Shown one piece after another: positions 30,936 to 42,662 of a stretch of DNA of 64,000 nucleotides (position 1 is the first letter of the stretch; each line of letters starts with the position of its first letter). A program made the translations under genes and the position numbers. The notes under the pieces were generated by a model. That model saw only the letters and a program-made list of their open reading frames with translations, did not search any database and was not told where the DNA came from. Source of the stretch: Aphidius gifuensis (taxonomy: Eukaryota; Arthropoda; Insecta; Hymenoptera; Braconidae); NCBI RefSeq assembly GCF_014905175.1, contig NC_057789.1:24238555-24302554 (forward strand). Reading direction: 5' to 3'.

Positions 30936-31907
30936 ATCCGCAGAAGTAAAAAAAAAAAAAATTAAAATGTTTAAATAAATTAAACCCTTATCTCAGAAAA
31001 AAAAAAATGAATATGTTTATAAATAAACAAAACAAAGCAATGAAAAGAATAAAAGCAACAACATATTTTTATTTTATTTTTTTTAAATTCAATTTAATTT
31101 AAAAAAAAATAAAAAGTTTAAAAAAAAAATTAAAAAAAATAATTTCGAATTTATTAAGTTTAATATTGAAATAAAAAATGTATTAAATTACTTTGGTTTG
31201 TTGATTGGTCAGGTCATATTTCAATACACATTTGTTTTCAGATTTTCGATTGGATTGGCAGATTTATTTCCATGCTCTCTTTGAAATTATCACAAAAATC
31301 AGTAAAGTTCTAATTATTTATAGCAAATATTTATCGTTAATTATTTTATACATATACACACATCTATATGCAAATCGTTTTGTTCTATTATTTAATTTTT
31401 ATCGAAATAGACAATTATATAATAATGATTTTATAAATAAAAGTATTGAAGTTGATTTAAATACTTATTTTATAATTTTCTGGGTTTTAAATTTATTAAA
31501 CTTTGATTAAAAGACTCTGTTAAATTTATTATAAACAATTTACCTATAAAAAAGTATAACAAATCGACTGAACGTATAACTTTTGAGTCTTTTTGCTATT
31601 TTTTTCAGCACGAAATAATATCAATATGTTTTTAAAAACATCATTAAATTTATTGAGTATAATAGTAGTCATAAAAAATAAAATTTTCGGACATTATTGT
31701 GAATATAAATATGAATCCACATATAAAAAAATATATAAGAAAATTGACCTGAAAGGGTGAATTAAAAAAAAAATATAAATTTTAATGAATTAGGCAATAA
31801 TTATAGGGTATTTTAAAAGCATAAATTTTATTTGAATAATTTTCAAATGACAAAGATGAACATTATTTTTAATTAAGGTACAAAAATATTCAGATAAAGA
31901 AAATGAT
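30936..31907. other. Interval between A fragment and A3
   Basis: It resembles 19716-20530: the conserved acttactttggttt block at about 31188-31290, then the AT-rich 3' flank of a clade A-II gene with a poly(A) hexamer (TTTATT on the plus strand) at about 31827. No gene was seen. Confidence 0.5.
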
Positions 31908-34399
31908 TTAGTAATATTCTTGAAAAAAAGGGCACGGTTCGTTTTTAATAATATTATATGGAGTAGATTCATCGTAAGTTTGCTGTTTCATATTTTTTAG
32001 AATTAATTTTTTATCATCGTTTGTTAGATTAAATTTATTATGTTCAACATTGAGCAAATGAAGCTGCGTCAAATTAGTGAAAACTTTAGGCTTTAATTCA
32101 TTGAGATTGTTTGAATGTAAATTTAAACATTCGAGTTCTTGATTTTTATTGAAAATATCAATTGGAAGTTCTGTCAAACTATTATTATGAATTTCTAAAA
32201 ATACCAGATGAATACACCAATTAAAAATAGTAGACTGAAGACTTGTAAGTCTGTTGGATCCCAAATCCACTGTAATTAAAGATTCTAATCCATCAAATAT
32301 TCCTTGTGGAAGAGATGTTAATTTATTATTATTGATATATAAACTTTTAAGGTTGGACAAGCTCTTGAAAGTATTTTTTTTAAGGAATGTCAGTTTATTT
32401 TCTGACAAATCCAACTTAATTAGAGATTTCAATCCATTGAATATTCCTGGTGGAAGAAATGTTAAACTATTATTATCAATATCTAAATCTGTAAGTTTAG
32501 ACAAGGTATTAAAAGTGTTGAGCTCTAGACTGGTCAGTTTGTTTGAACTTAATTCCAAATCAGTTAGAGATATCAATCCATTGAATATATTTTGTGGAAG
32601 AAATCTCAAATTATTATCACTGATATCTAAAGTTTCAAGATTAGACAAACTATTGAAAATATTATTTTCAAGACTTGACAGTTGATTTGATTGTAAATTC
32701 AACTCAATTAAAGACTTTAATCCATTCAATGCTCTTTGTGAAATAGACATTAAACGATTATTATTGATCTGTAAAACTATGAGATTGGACAAGCTATTGA
32801 AAGTATAATTTTCAAGACTTGTTAGTTTATTTTCTGACAAATCCAACACAATCAGAGATTTCAATTCATTGAATATTCCTTGTGGAAGAGATGTTAAATG
32901 ATTATGGCTGAGAGATAATTCTTTTATATTGGACAAACTGATAAAAGTGTTGGGCTCAAGGTGAGTCAGATTGTTTGAGTCTAGATTCAAACGAATTAGA
33001 GATATTAATCCATTGAATATTCTTTGTGGAAGCGATGTTAATTTATTATTTGAGATATATAAACGATTGAGACTGGTCAATCCATCGAATATTCCTTGTG
33101 GAAGAGATGACAAACTATTATTTCTAATACTTAAATGTTTCAGTTTGGACAAGCTTTTGAAAGTCTCAAGCTCCAGGCTGGTCAGATCATTTGAATTCAG
33201 ATACAAATGAGTTAGAGATATCAATTCATCAAATATTCCTTGTGGTAGAGATGTTAAACTATTTCTACTGATGTATAAAATTTCAAGACTCGATAAACTT
33301 GTAAATGTTTTACACTCCAGTTTGGTCAGTTTGTTTGAATCTAATTTCAAATAAGTCAGATGTATTAATCCATTGAATATATCTTGTGGAAGAGATGTTA
33401 AACCTCTGTTAGACAAATCAATACTTGACGTGGAAAAATCGTCGCAAACATTTTCCACGTAAAATATAGAAGATATCCAACAAAAGTATTTTCGGTATGT
33501 TAGGCCTGAAACATACATTCAATTATAACAATTAAAAAAAAGAAAAAAGAAATATTTTATTGTAAATCAAAGTTGAAATAAAAAGTACAACTTACTTTCA
33601 ATTGTTGATTGGTTATTCATGTCATTTTTATGTACGATGCTGTCTTCAGCTTCTGAATTATTTGTTTGGATTGGCAAAAATTTCGATTCTCCCTGAAATA
33701 ATTATATACTTATCAATTTTAATTTCAAGTTAATAATAAATTTTAATGAAATTTGTTAAAATTTAATATTTTGTTAAATTAAATAAAAATTATTTTTGTT
33801 TATTCATTTATTATTATTTCAAATATTTGTAACGATATATTGTTTAATTTGAAAGAACGAAAAAATTCGAGCGTGACAAAGATTTGAATTCAGGATTTTC
33901 ACGTGAAATTTTAGGATGCTGTGATACTAATGGTTTTTTTTTCTAAATAACGGTAAAGAAATATGTCAGTGTTTAACTTGCCGAAACTAGGAAAAATTGA
34001 AAAGCTTTGTGGCCTAGAGGTTTAAGGGGATTAAGGCAATTACCCAGAAACAAAAACGACTCTGGTTTCATGGTAAATATCACAGCATCTCAAATTTTTA
34101 CGTGAAAATCCTTGTCAAGGTATTGCAAGACGATTCACCGAAATTTATTATACAAGTACATTTTATTTAGCTTCAATACATGCACTAATTGAGATGATGC
34201 TTAAAGAATTTCTTTTTCGACTGCATATACATTTTATGCATCTAATTATTCTACATTTATATTTTTTTTTAAAGATAAACTATATGCACAATCAGTTTAA
34301 TAATTAATTTTTCAAATAATTTTAACTCACCCCAATGGGAAAAATAATTAAGACAGCTGCAGTAATTATAAAAATCGTTATATAGGTGAACTTTTTCAT
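31908..34399 (-). CDS. Secreted LRR protein, clade A-II (A3), 587 aa
   Basis: Predicted exons, minus strand: 34399-34331 (signal peptide MKKFTYITIFI..., ending G before GTGAGT), 33692-33596 (G-E-S-K-F-L-P linker with acidic E-D-S-I-V, donor GTAAGT), 33505-31908 (LRR exon). The sum is 1764 nt, in frame. The N-cap is Y-F-C-W...V-C-D-D, followed by about 19 LRRs of the A type (S-L-P-Q-G-I-F-N-G-L alternating with S-L-E-x-N-T-F-N-S-L). The complete C-terminal module follows (L-K-P-K-V-F-T-N-L...D-D-D-K-K-L-I-L-K-N...N-E-P-C). There are no spacer exons. Many second repeats carry N-N-S or N-L-T sequons. Expected to be an extracellular LRR protein. Confidence 0.86.
33891..34120. repeat. Intron-1 inverted-repeat element, A3 copy
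   Basis: Inverted arms contain ttcacgtgaaat...gatgctgtgata at the left and tatcacagcatc...acgtgaaaatcc at the right, separated by about 150 bases. The same element sits in intron 1 of all clade A-II genes, so it was present in their ancestor. Confidence 0.75.
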
Positions 34400-34536
34400 C
34401 TTTGTAGTGATCGATCAGAAATAATAATCAATACTTAAATCACCCTGAACAAACGTAAATGACAAATCTCAACAGTGGTCAGTTGGTCAGTGGTCACTTG
34501 GTCAGTATGAAAAAAAATCCAAAATCATGAAAAATC

Positions 34537-34628
34537 ACGCATGCGTTTTGCAATGTATAATGGTGCCCAACGAAATACAAGTTATTTTCTACCTTACCAA
34601 TCAACAAAAACGCCAATTTCCCGCCAAT
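34537..34628 (-). promoter_or_regulatory. A3 promoter block
   Basis: Perfect ACGCATGCGT at 34537-34546 and ATTGGCGGGAAA (minus strand) at 34617-34628, 80 bases apart. The second resembles an E2F/DP consensus. The start codon is about 140 bases downstream of the palindrome. Confidence 0.6.
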
Positions 34629-35394
34629 TGGCAGGTATTATTTTTTTTTCTATGTGTAATGCAAGTTTTGCTGTTGATCTTGATACTCTTATTAGTCATA
34701 ATAGATTATTATCTCTTCGACAATGTATTAAAATAAAAACAAAATATTGCTTATTAATAAATATCGATATAAAAATGTATTAACTTACTTTGGGTTGCGT
34801 TGATTGGTCAGGTCATATTGCACAGCAATCTATTCAACATAAATTCTGTAAAATTATTCGTAATTAGACTACTTCTGAATGTTTTTTCTAATTTTAAATA
34901 GCAAATATTTTTCGTTAATTTTTTTTACATATACACACATCTATATGTAAATCGTTTTGTTCTATATTTAATTGTCAATTGTTTATCATTAAAATGGACA
35001 GTAATATAATGAAAATTTGATAAATCAAAGTGTTGGAGTCGAGTTGAATAGTTATTTTATAATTTTCTGGGTTTTAAATTTATTAAACATTGATTAAAAG
35101 ACTCTGTTGAAAGTTATTATGAATAATTTACCTATAAAATAGTATAACGTATTAACTCGACGTATAACTTTTAAGTCTTTTTGCTATTTTTTTCAGCACG
35201 AAATAATGTCAATATGTTTAGACGTCAATATAAATATAAATCCATATGTAAAAAAATATATAAGATAATTCCTGAAAGGATAAATTAGAAAAAATTTAAA
35301 TTTAAATGAATTGGGCTATAAATATGAGGTTATTTTTTAAGCACAAATTTTATTTGAATAATTTTTAAATGACCAAGATGAACATAATTTTTGA
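34629..35394. other. A3 upstream / A4 downstream interval
   Basis: It holds the block actttgggttg...gattggtcagg (about 34785-34830), about 400 bases upstream of A3 exon 1, then the A4 3' flank, which from 34980 on is almost identical to the A2 3' flank. No separate gene was seen. Confidence 0.5.
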
Positions 35395-38305
35395 TTAAGG
35401 TATACGAATATTGAAATGAAATGAACCAATTTGTATTTCATATTCCAGTGATAAAGGGCACTGTTCATTTCTAATAATATTATATGGAGTAGATTCATCG
35501 TAACTTTGCTGTTGCATATTGTTTAAAATTAATTTTTTATCATCGTCTGTAAGGCTGAATTTATTATCTTTAATATTGAGCAAATGAAGCTGCATTACAT
35601 AATCGAAAACTTCAGGCTTTAATTCATTGAGATTGTTTGATTGTAAACATAAAAATTGAAGAGCATAGTTTTCAAAGAAAATATAAGTTGGAAGATCTGT
35701 TAGATTATTATTATGAATATCTAAAACTCTGAGATTGACCAAGTCATCGAAAATATTAGATTCCTCTTCATCAATTATTCCTTGTGGAAGAGTTGTTAAA
35801 TTATTATTACTAATAGATAAAATTTCAAGATTGTACAAATTATGAAAGGTATTAAGCTCTAGACTGGTCAGTTTATTTGTATCTAATTTCAATCGACGTA
35901 GAGATTTCAATTCACTGAATATATTTTGTGGAAGAGATGTTAAATTATTATTACCAATATCTAAATCGATAAGATAAATCAACTCATTGAAAATATTAGA
36001 GGGAAGACTTGTCAGTTTGTTGGATCGCAAATTTAAAAAAATTAAAGATATCAATTTATTAAATATTCCTTGTGGAAGAGATGTTAAGTTTATATTTTTG
36101 ATGTATAAATGGGTGAGATTTGACAAGCTATTAAAAATATCAGGTTTAAGACTTGTAAGTTTATTTGATGATAAATCCAACGATTTTAGAGACTGCAATT
36201 CATTAAATATTCCTTGTGGAAGAAATGTTAAATTATTATAACTGATATCTAAATTAGTAAGACTGGACAAGCCATGAAAAGTATTATTTTCCAGACTTGA
36301 AAGTTTGTTAGAATTTAATTTTAAATGGTTTAGAGATATTAATTTATTGAATATTCCTTGTGGAAGGGATGTTAAGTTTATATTTTTGATGTATAAATGG
36401 GTGAGATTGGACAAGCTATTAAAAGTGTTAAACTCCAGACTGGTCAGTTTATTTGATGATAAATCCAACCATTCTAGAGACTGTAATTCATTAAATATCC
36501 CTTGTGGAAGGAATGTTAAATTATTATAACTGATATCCAGAGTTTCAAGATTGGACAAGCCGTGAAAAGTATTATTTTTCAAACTTGACAGTTTGTTTAA
36601 ATCTAATTTTAAATTAGTTAGAGATATCAATTTATTAAATATTCCTTCTGGAAGCGATGATAACCTATTTCTTCTGATATTTAAGTGTGTCAGTTTGGAC
36701 AAGCTATTAAAAGTATTATTCTCAAGACTTATCAGTTTGTTTGAATCTAGATGCAAACTAGTTAAAGATATCAATCCTTTAAAAATATCTTGTGGAAGAT
36801 GTGTTATACTATTGTTCGTGATCGTCAGAAGATCCAGTTCAGACAAACTATTAAAAGTGTTCAGCTCCAGACTGGTCAGTTTGTTTGAATCTAATTCCAA
36901 ATAAATAAGAGATACCAATCCATTGAATACTCCTTGTGGGAGAGATGTTAAACTATTATCACGGATACGTAACTTTTCCAGCTTGGACACACTATTAAAA
37001 GTTTTAGGTTCCAGACTGGTTAGTTTGTTTGAATCTAAATCCAAAATAACCAGAGATTTCAATTCATTGAATATTCCTTCTGGAAGAGATGTTAAACCTC
37101 TGCTAGACAAATCAATATTTGAGGTTGCAGAAGCATTACAAACTTTTTCCATGTAAAATACAGAAGATGTATTACAAAAGTATGTTTTGTATGTTAGTGC
37201 TGAAACAAACACGCAATTATAACAATTAAAAATAAAAATACGAAAAAAATAATGTTTGCTTATTAATTGAAGATAAAATAAAAAGTATAACTTACTTTCA
37301 ATTGTTGATTGGTTATTCATGTCATTTTTCTGTACGATGCTGTCTTTAGCTTCTGAATTATTTGTTGGGGTTGGCAAAAATTTCGATGCTCCCTGGAATA
37401 ATTATGTACTTATAAATTAAAATAAATTTATTTAAAATTTTTTTCTAATTTCGTTTTCAAGTCAATAATAAAATTTAATGAAATTCGTTAGAGTTGAATA
37501 TTTTGTTGAATTAAATAAAAATTATGTTTTATGTTTATTCAATTAATATTATTTTAAATATTCATAAATTTTAAAAGAAATATTTTTCTTGGGCCAGGAT
37601 TTTCACGTGAAATTTCACGATGCTGTGATATTGATGGTTTTTTTTTAAATAACGGGAAAAAAAGACGTCGAAGTTTAACTTGTCGAAGCTAATAAAAATT
37701 GAAAAGCCATGTTGCCTAGAACATTAAGGGACCTAGGTGAATTCAGTTCCGTGGCACCCCATGGTTACCCCCTGGGCCATTGTTTTCCGACCGTTTATAT
37801 ACATTAGAATGTGTACCTGGTCACATCTGGTGGAACTGAATTCACCGTTTCCCACATTAAGGGCAATGAAGGGGATTAAGGCAGTTACCAAGAAAGGAAA
37901 ACGACTTGGGTTTCATGCTAAATATCACAGCATCTCAAAATTCTACGTGAAAATCCTTGTCAAGGTATTGCTAGACGATTCGGCAAAGTTTATTATACAA
38001 GTACATTCAATTTAGTACACGTACATTATTCAAGATTGTATTAATTATCAAGTTGATTGTGTATATAGTTTATATATTTGAAAAAAGTATAAAGGTTTAA
38101 TAATTAGATGTATAAATTTTATATAGATGTACTAGTACCTTTAGAATTTAATGTACCTTTATATTTTTTTTTAAATATTTATAAACTATATACACAATCA
38201 ACTTGATAATTAATTTTTTAAAAAATTTATACTCACCCCAATCGGATAAATAATTAAGACAGCTGCAGTAATTACAACAATCGTTATATAGGTAAACTTC
38301 TTCAT
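35395..38305 (-). CDS. Secreted LRR protein, clade A-II (A4), 656 aa
   Basis: Predicted exons, minus strand: 38305-38237 (signal peptide MKKFTYITIVV...), 37392-37296 (G-A-S-K-F-L-P-T-P-T linker), 37199-35395 (LRR exon). The sum is 1971 nt, in frame. The N-cap is Y-F-C-N-T-S-S...V-C-N, followed by about 21 A-type LRRs. The C-terminal module has a D-E-E-E-S-N-I-F insertion in one repeat and the E-I-Q-I-G-S-F-H-F tail shared with A2. Two successive blocks of the LRR exon (around 36060-36240 and 36350-36540) are near-copies of each other, showing unit duplication. The 96-nt intron before the LRR exon is a multiple of three with no stop, so retention would stay in frame. Confidence 0.87.
37594..37966. 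repeat. Intron-1 inverted-repeat element, A4 copy
   Basis: Same element as in A3 intron 1, enlarged by a nested insertion at 37731-37853. Confidence 0.75.
37731..37853. mobile_element. 123-bp MITE with 10-bp target duplication
   Basis: It is flanked by acattaaggg on both sides (37721-37730 and 37854-37863); the other clade A-II introns have a single attaaggg at this site. Near each end the inverted repeat ggtgaattcagttcc is found. There is no coding capacity. A 9-10 bp duplication is typical of Mutator-like elements; that class assignment is inference. Confidence 0.88.
38041..38213. repeat. Intron-1 AT-rich hairpin, A4 copy
   Basis: Arms ttaattatcaagttgattg and caatcaacttgataattaa, extended inward over about 60 bases each with tatataaactatataca-type sequence. 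The same hairpin is in A5, A7, A8 and A9 just after exon 1. Confidence 0.75.
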
Positions 38306-38458
38306 TCTTGTAGTGAATAATAATCAATACCTAAATCACTCTGAACAAACGTAAATGACATTCGGCGAATTTCAATAGTGGTCACTGCTCACTGTGTTCA
38401 CTTTGTCCGACTTGGTCGACTTGGTCAGTATAAATAAAAAATCTAAATCATGAAAATC

Positions 38459-38552
38459 ACGCATGCGTTGTGCAAGGTATCATGGTGCCCAATACAAAAC
38501 GAGATATATTTTCTACCTTACCAATTAACAAAAACACCAATTTCCCGCCAAT
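38459..38552 (-). promoter_or_regulatory. A4 promoter block
   Basis: Perfect ACGCATGCGT at 38459-38468 and ATTGGCGGGAAA (minus strand) at 38541-38552, 82 bases apart. Confidence 0.6.
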
Positions 38553-39407
38553 TCATAGTTTTCTTTTTTTTCTTTGTGTGTTGCAGGTCTTGTTGTTGAT
38601 CTTGATACGCATATCAGTCATAATAGATTATTATTTCTTCGACAATGTATTATAATAAAAACAATACACTTGCTCATTTATTAATATCGAAATGAAAAAT
38701 GTATTAACTATTACTTTGGTTGTCGATTGGTCAAGTCATATTTCGACACACATCTGATTCCAGAATTCTGATTGGATTGGCCACGTTATTTTCACGCTCT
38801 CTCTAAAGTCATCACAACAATCGATTAAAAATAAATGCAGTTAAATTATTCTTAATTAGGCTGTTTCGAAATATTTTTTCTAATAATTATTATATTTAGT
38901 AATCATTTTTCGTTAATTTTTTTTTACTTATACACACATAAATATATACAACCTTTTGCGTTGTATTTAATTTTCAAATGTTTATCTTAAAAATAGACAG
39001 TTATATATTAATGATTTGAAAAATAAATTTTGATTTTATTAAACTTTACATTTTTTTAGTCCTTTTGCTATTTTCTTCAGCACGGAATAATGTGAATACA
39101 TTTATATGTCCTTTTCAAATATATTATCATGTTTAATAAGTAATCATAATCAAAAAAAAAAAAAATCCAAACACTATTGTAGAAAAATTAGATTATAATT
39201 ATAACTAGAAAAAATATTCAGAAGTAGCCTAATTGAGAATAATTTTACTGAATTTATTTTTAATGGATTACTGTGATAATTTTAAGGAGAGCCATTCCAA
39301 ATCGAAAATCTGGTAACAGATATGTATCAAAATATGACCCGACCAATCAACGCAACCCAAAATAAGTTAATACATTTTTTATATCGATATTTAAAAAAAA
39401 GCTACCA
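38553..39407. other. Centre of the A4/A5 inverted duplication
   Basis: The two halves are degenerate inverted copies, for example gattggtcaagtcatatttcg at about 38727 and its counterpart cgaccaatcaacgc at about 39334. Conserved exon-like blocks end in a taagtta donor-like site about 400 bases from each exon 1. No coding frame was recognised. Confidence 0.5.
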
Positions 39408-39499
39408 ATTGGCGGGAAATTAGTGTTTTCGTTAATTGGTAAGGTAGAAAATATCTTGTCATTCGTTGAGCATCATTATACCTTGCACAACGCATGCGT
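39408..39499 (+). promoter_or_regulatory. A5 promoter block
   Basis: ATTGGCGGGAAA at 39408-39419 and perfect ACGCATGCGT at 39490-39499, 82 bases apart. The start codon is at 39673. Confidence 0.6.
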
Positions 39500-39672
39500 G
39501 ATTTTCATGATTTGGATTTTTTATTTATACTGACCAAGTCGACCAAGTCAGACAAAGTTAACACAGTGACCAGCAGTGACCAGTGACCACTATTGAGATT
39601 TGTCATATGTCATTTACGTTTGTTCAGGGTGATTTAAGTATTGATTATTATTTCTGATCGATCACTACAAAG

Positions 39673-42076
39673 ATGAAAAAGTTCACGTATATAACGATTG
39701 TTGTAATTACTGCAGCTGTCTTAATTATTTGTCCAATTGGGGTAAGTGAAAATTATTTAAAAAATTAATTATCAAGTTGATTGTGTATATAGTTTATATA
39801 TATGTTTAAAAAAATATAAAGGTATATTACATTCCAAAGGTACTAGTACGTTCTATGTTAAATTTATACATTTAATTATTAAACCTTTATACTTTTTTCA
39901 AATATATAAACTATATATACACAATCAACTTCATAATTATTACAAGCTTGAATAATGTACTTGTACTAAATAGAATGTACTTGTATAATAAACTTTGCCG
40001 AATCGACTAGCAATACCTTGACAAGGATTTTTACGTAGAGTTTTAAGATGCTGTGATATTTACCATGAAACCCGAGTCGTTTTCTCTTTCTTGGTAGCTG
40101 CCTAAATCCCCTTCATTGCCATTGATGTTCCAGGCCACATGGCTTTTCAATTTTTCATAGCTTCGACAAGTTAAACACTGACGACCTTTTTTACCGTTAT
40201 TCAAAAGAAAACCATTAGTATCACAACGTCGTGAAATTTCACGTGAAAATCCTGGCCCTAAATCCTTGTCGCGTCTAAATATTTTCTTTTTTTTGAAATG
40301 GAAAAATATTTCTTTTAAAATTTATAAATATTTAAAATAATAATTATTGAATAAATAAAATATAATTTGTATTCAATTCAACAAAATATTGATTTTTAAC
40401 GAATTTCATTAAATTTTATTATTGACTTGAAATCGAAAATAAAAAAAAAATTTTAAATAAATTTATTTTAATTTCTAAGTACATAATTATTTCAGGGAGA
40501 ATCGAAATTTTTGCCAACCCCAACAAACAATTCAGAAACTGAAGACAGCATCGTACAGAAAAATGACATGAATAACCAATCAACAATTGAAAGTGAGTTA
40601 TACTTTTTATTTTATCTTCAATTAATAAGCAAACATTATTTTTTTCGTATTTTTATTTTTAATTGTTATAATTACGTGTTTGTTTCAGCACTAACATACA
40701 AAACATACTTTTGTAATACATCTTCTGTATTTTACATGGAAAATGTTTGTAATGATTTTCCAACCTGGACTATTGATTTGTTCAACAGAAGTTTAACATC
40801 TCTCCCACAAGGAGTATTTGATGGATTGACATCTCTACTTGTTTTGGATTTAGATTCAAACAAACTGACCAGTCTGGAGCCTGAAACTTTCAATAGTTTG
40901 TCCAAACTCAAGTATCTAAGGATAGACAACAATAATATAACACATCTTCCACAAGATATTTTCAAAAAATTGATATCTTTAACTCGTTTAAATCTAGATT
41001 CAAACAAACTGACCAGTCTTGAAACCAATACTTTTAATAGTTTGTCTAATCTCGTTAGTTTACTTATCAGTCATAATAGTTTATCATCTCTTCCACAAGG
41101 AATCTTTGATGGATTGACAAATCTCAACCTTTTACATCTCAGAAAGAATAGTCTAACATCTCTTCCAAAAGGAATATTCGATAAATTAATATCTCTCACT
41201 CATTTGTATCTGGATGCAAATAATCTGACTCATCTCGAGCCCAACACCTTTGATAACTTGTCCAATCTGGTAAAGTTGAATCTCAGTTATAATAGTTTAA
41301 CATCCTTTCCACAAGGAATATTCAATGGATTAAAGTCTCTTAATTCGTTGGATTTATCATCAAATAAACTGACAAGTCTTGATTCTGATATTTTTAATAG
41401 CTTGTCTAAACTGAAACATTTATACATAAAAAATAATAACTTAGCATCTCTTGAACATGAAGTATTTAATAAATTGAAAGTTTTATCACTTTTACATTTG
41501 CGATCTAACCAACTCACAAGTCTTCCGTCTAATATTTTCGATAGGTTGAATCATCTTCGTGATTTAGATATTGGTAATAATAATTTAACATCTCTTCCAC
41601 AAAATATATTCAGTGACTTATCTCTAATTCGGTTGAAATTAGATACAAATAAACTGACCAGTCTAGAGCTTAATACCTTTGATGGCCTGTACTTCCTTGA
41701 AATTTTATCTATTAGTAATAATAATTTAACAACTCTTTCACAAGGAATAATTAATGACTTGATCAATCTTAAAGTTTTAGATATTCATAATAATAATTTG
41801 ACAGATCTTCCAATTAATATTTTTTATAAAAATGATTATCTAGAATCTTTATGTTTACAATCAAACAATTTCACTAAATTAAAGCCTGAAGTTTTCACTG
41901 ATTTAAGCTATCTTCATTTGCTCAATATTGAAGATAATAAATTCAGCCTTACAGATGATGATAAAAAATTAATTTTAGAAAGAATGAAACGGCGAAATTA
42001 CGATGAATCTACTCCATATAATATTATTAGAAACGAACAGTGCTCATTATCACTGAAACATATATATGTAGCATAA
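39673..42076 (+). CDS. Secreted LRR protein, clade A-II (A5), 517 aa
   Basis: Predicted exons: 39673-39741 (signal peptide MKKFTYITIVVITAA..., ending P-I-G before GTAAGT), 40496-40592 (G-E-S-K-F-L-P-T-P-T linker), 40689-42076 (LRR exon). The sum is 1554 nt, in frame. The N-cap is Y-F-C-N-T-S-S...V-C-N-D-F-P-T-W, followed by about 16 LRRs and the C-terminal module ending N-E-Q-C-S-L-S-L-K. The 96-nt second intron is stop-free and in frame. A poly(A) hexamer lies at 42156-42161. It is head-to-head with A4, forming an inverted pair. It carries five LRRs (120 residues) that its neighbour A6 lacks. Confidence 0.88.
39765..39940. repeat. Intron-1 AT-rich hairpin, A5 copy
   Basis: Same hairpin as 38041-38213, with arms ttaattatcaagttg and caacttcataatta. 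Confidence 0.75.
40016..40256. repeat. Intron-1 inverted-repeat element, A5 copy
   Basis: Arms ccttgacaaggattt...gatgctgtgatat and tatcacaacgtcgtgaaat...tcacgtgaaaatcc. Orthologous to the other clade A-II intron copies. Confidence 0.75.
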
Positions 42077-42241
42077 CTGAATCTTTCATTTTCTTTGAAT
42101 ATTCTTGTACCTTAATTAAAAATTATGTTCATTTTTGTCAGTTAAAAATTATTCAAATAAAATTTGTGCTTTAAAAATAACCTCATAATTATTGTCTAAT
42201 TCATTAAAATTTATATTTTTTTTAATTAATCCTTTCAGGTC

Positions 42242-42662
42242 AATTACGAAGGCTAGAAGCCATAGGCTCAGCCGCAGTCTTGAATTCATCGGCGAAAAAA
42301 AAAAAACGCTCATAACTTACGAACTAAGTGACCAAGAGACTTCGTACTAGGCTCAAAAGAAGCGCATTAAAAAACTCTCTCGCCCGCATAATGGATTTTT
42401 TCCCCTATCTATAATAGTTTTTGAGGAAAAAAAAAAAAAATTCAAAATTCGACAAAAAATTCGGATATTTAATTTTTTTGCTCGAAAACTTTATACTCCC
42501 TATCTTGATTATAACAAAAGTTATGGCTCGCCGAAAAAAAAATAAAAAAAACGGTTAAAATATGTTTAAGAAATAAAAATAACAATGGCCCTAGCCGGAG
42601 TATTGAAAATTTCTAATTTTCAACGGGTAACGCTGGCCACATGCCCCAACAAATCTTACCAG
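42242..42662. mobile_element. Inserted element of unknown class in A5 3' flank
   Basis: Other clade A-II 3' flanks read ...tttcaggtcaatt then cttatatattttttt without interruption. Here about 420 bases intervene, with caggtc present at both edges as a likely short target duplication. The insert is GC-richer (gaaggctagaagccatagg; cgctggccacatgcccc). It has no clear terminal inverted repeat, poly(A) or open frame. Confidence 0.65.

Noticed and set aside
34527..34783. Short open frames over the A3 promoter (and 38470-38655, 43205-43411, 57041-57229, 61614-61805)
   Set aside because: They lie in conserved promoter DNA upstream of exon 1 and differ in frame and length between paralogues.
37737..38015. 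92-codon open frame in A4 intron 1
   Set aside because: It crosses the 123-bp MITE and the intron inverted-repeat element and is absent from the other copies.
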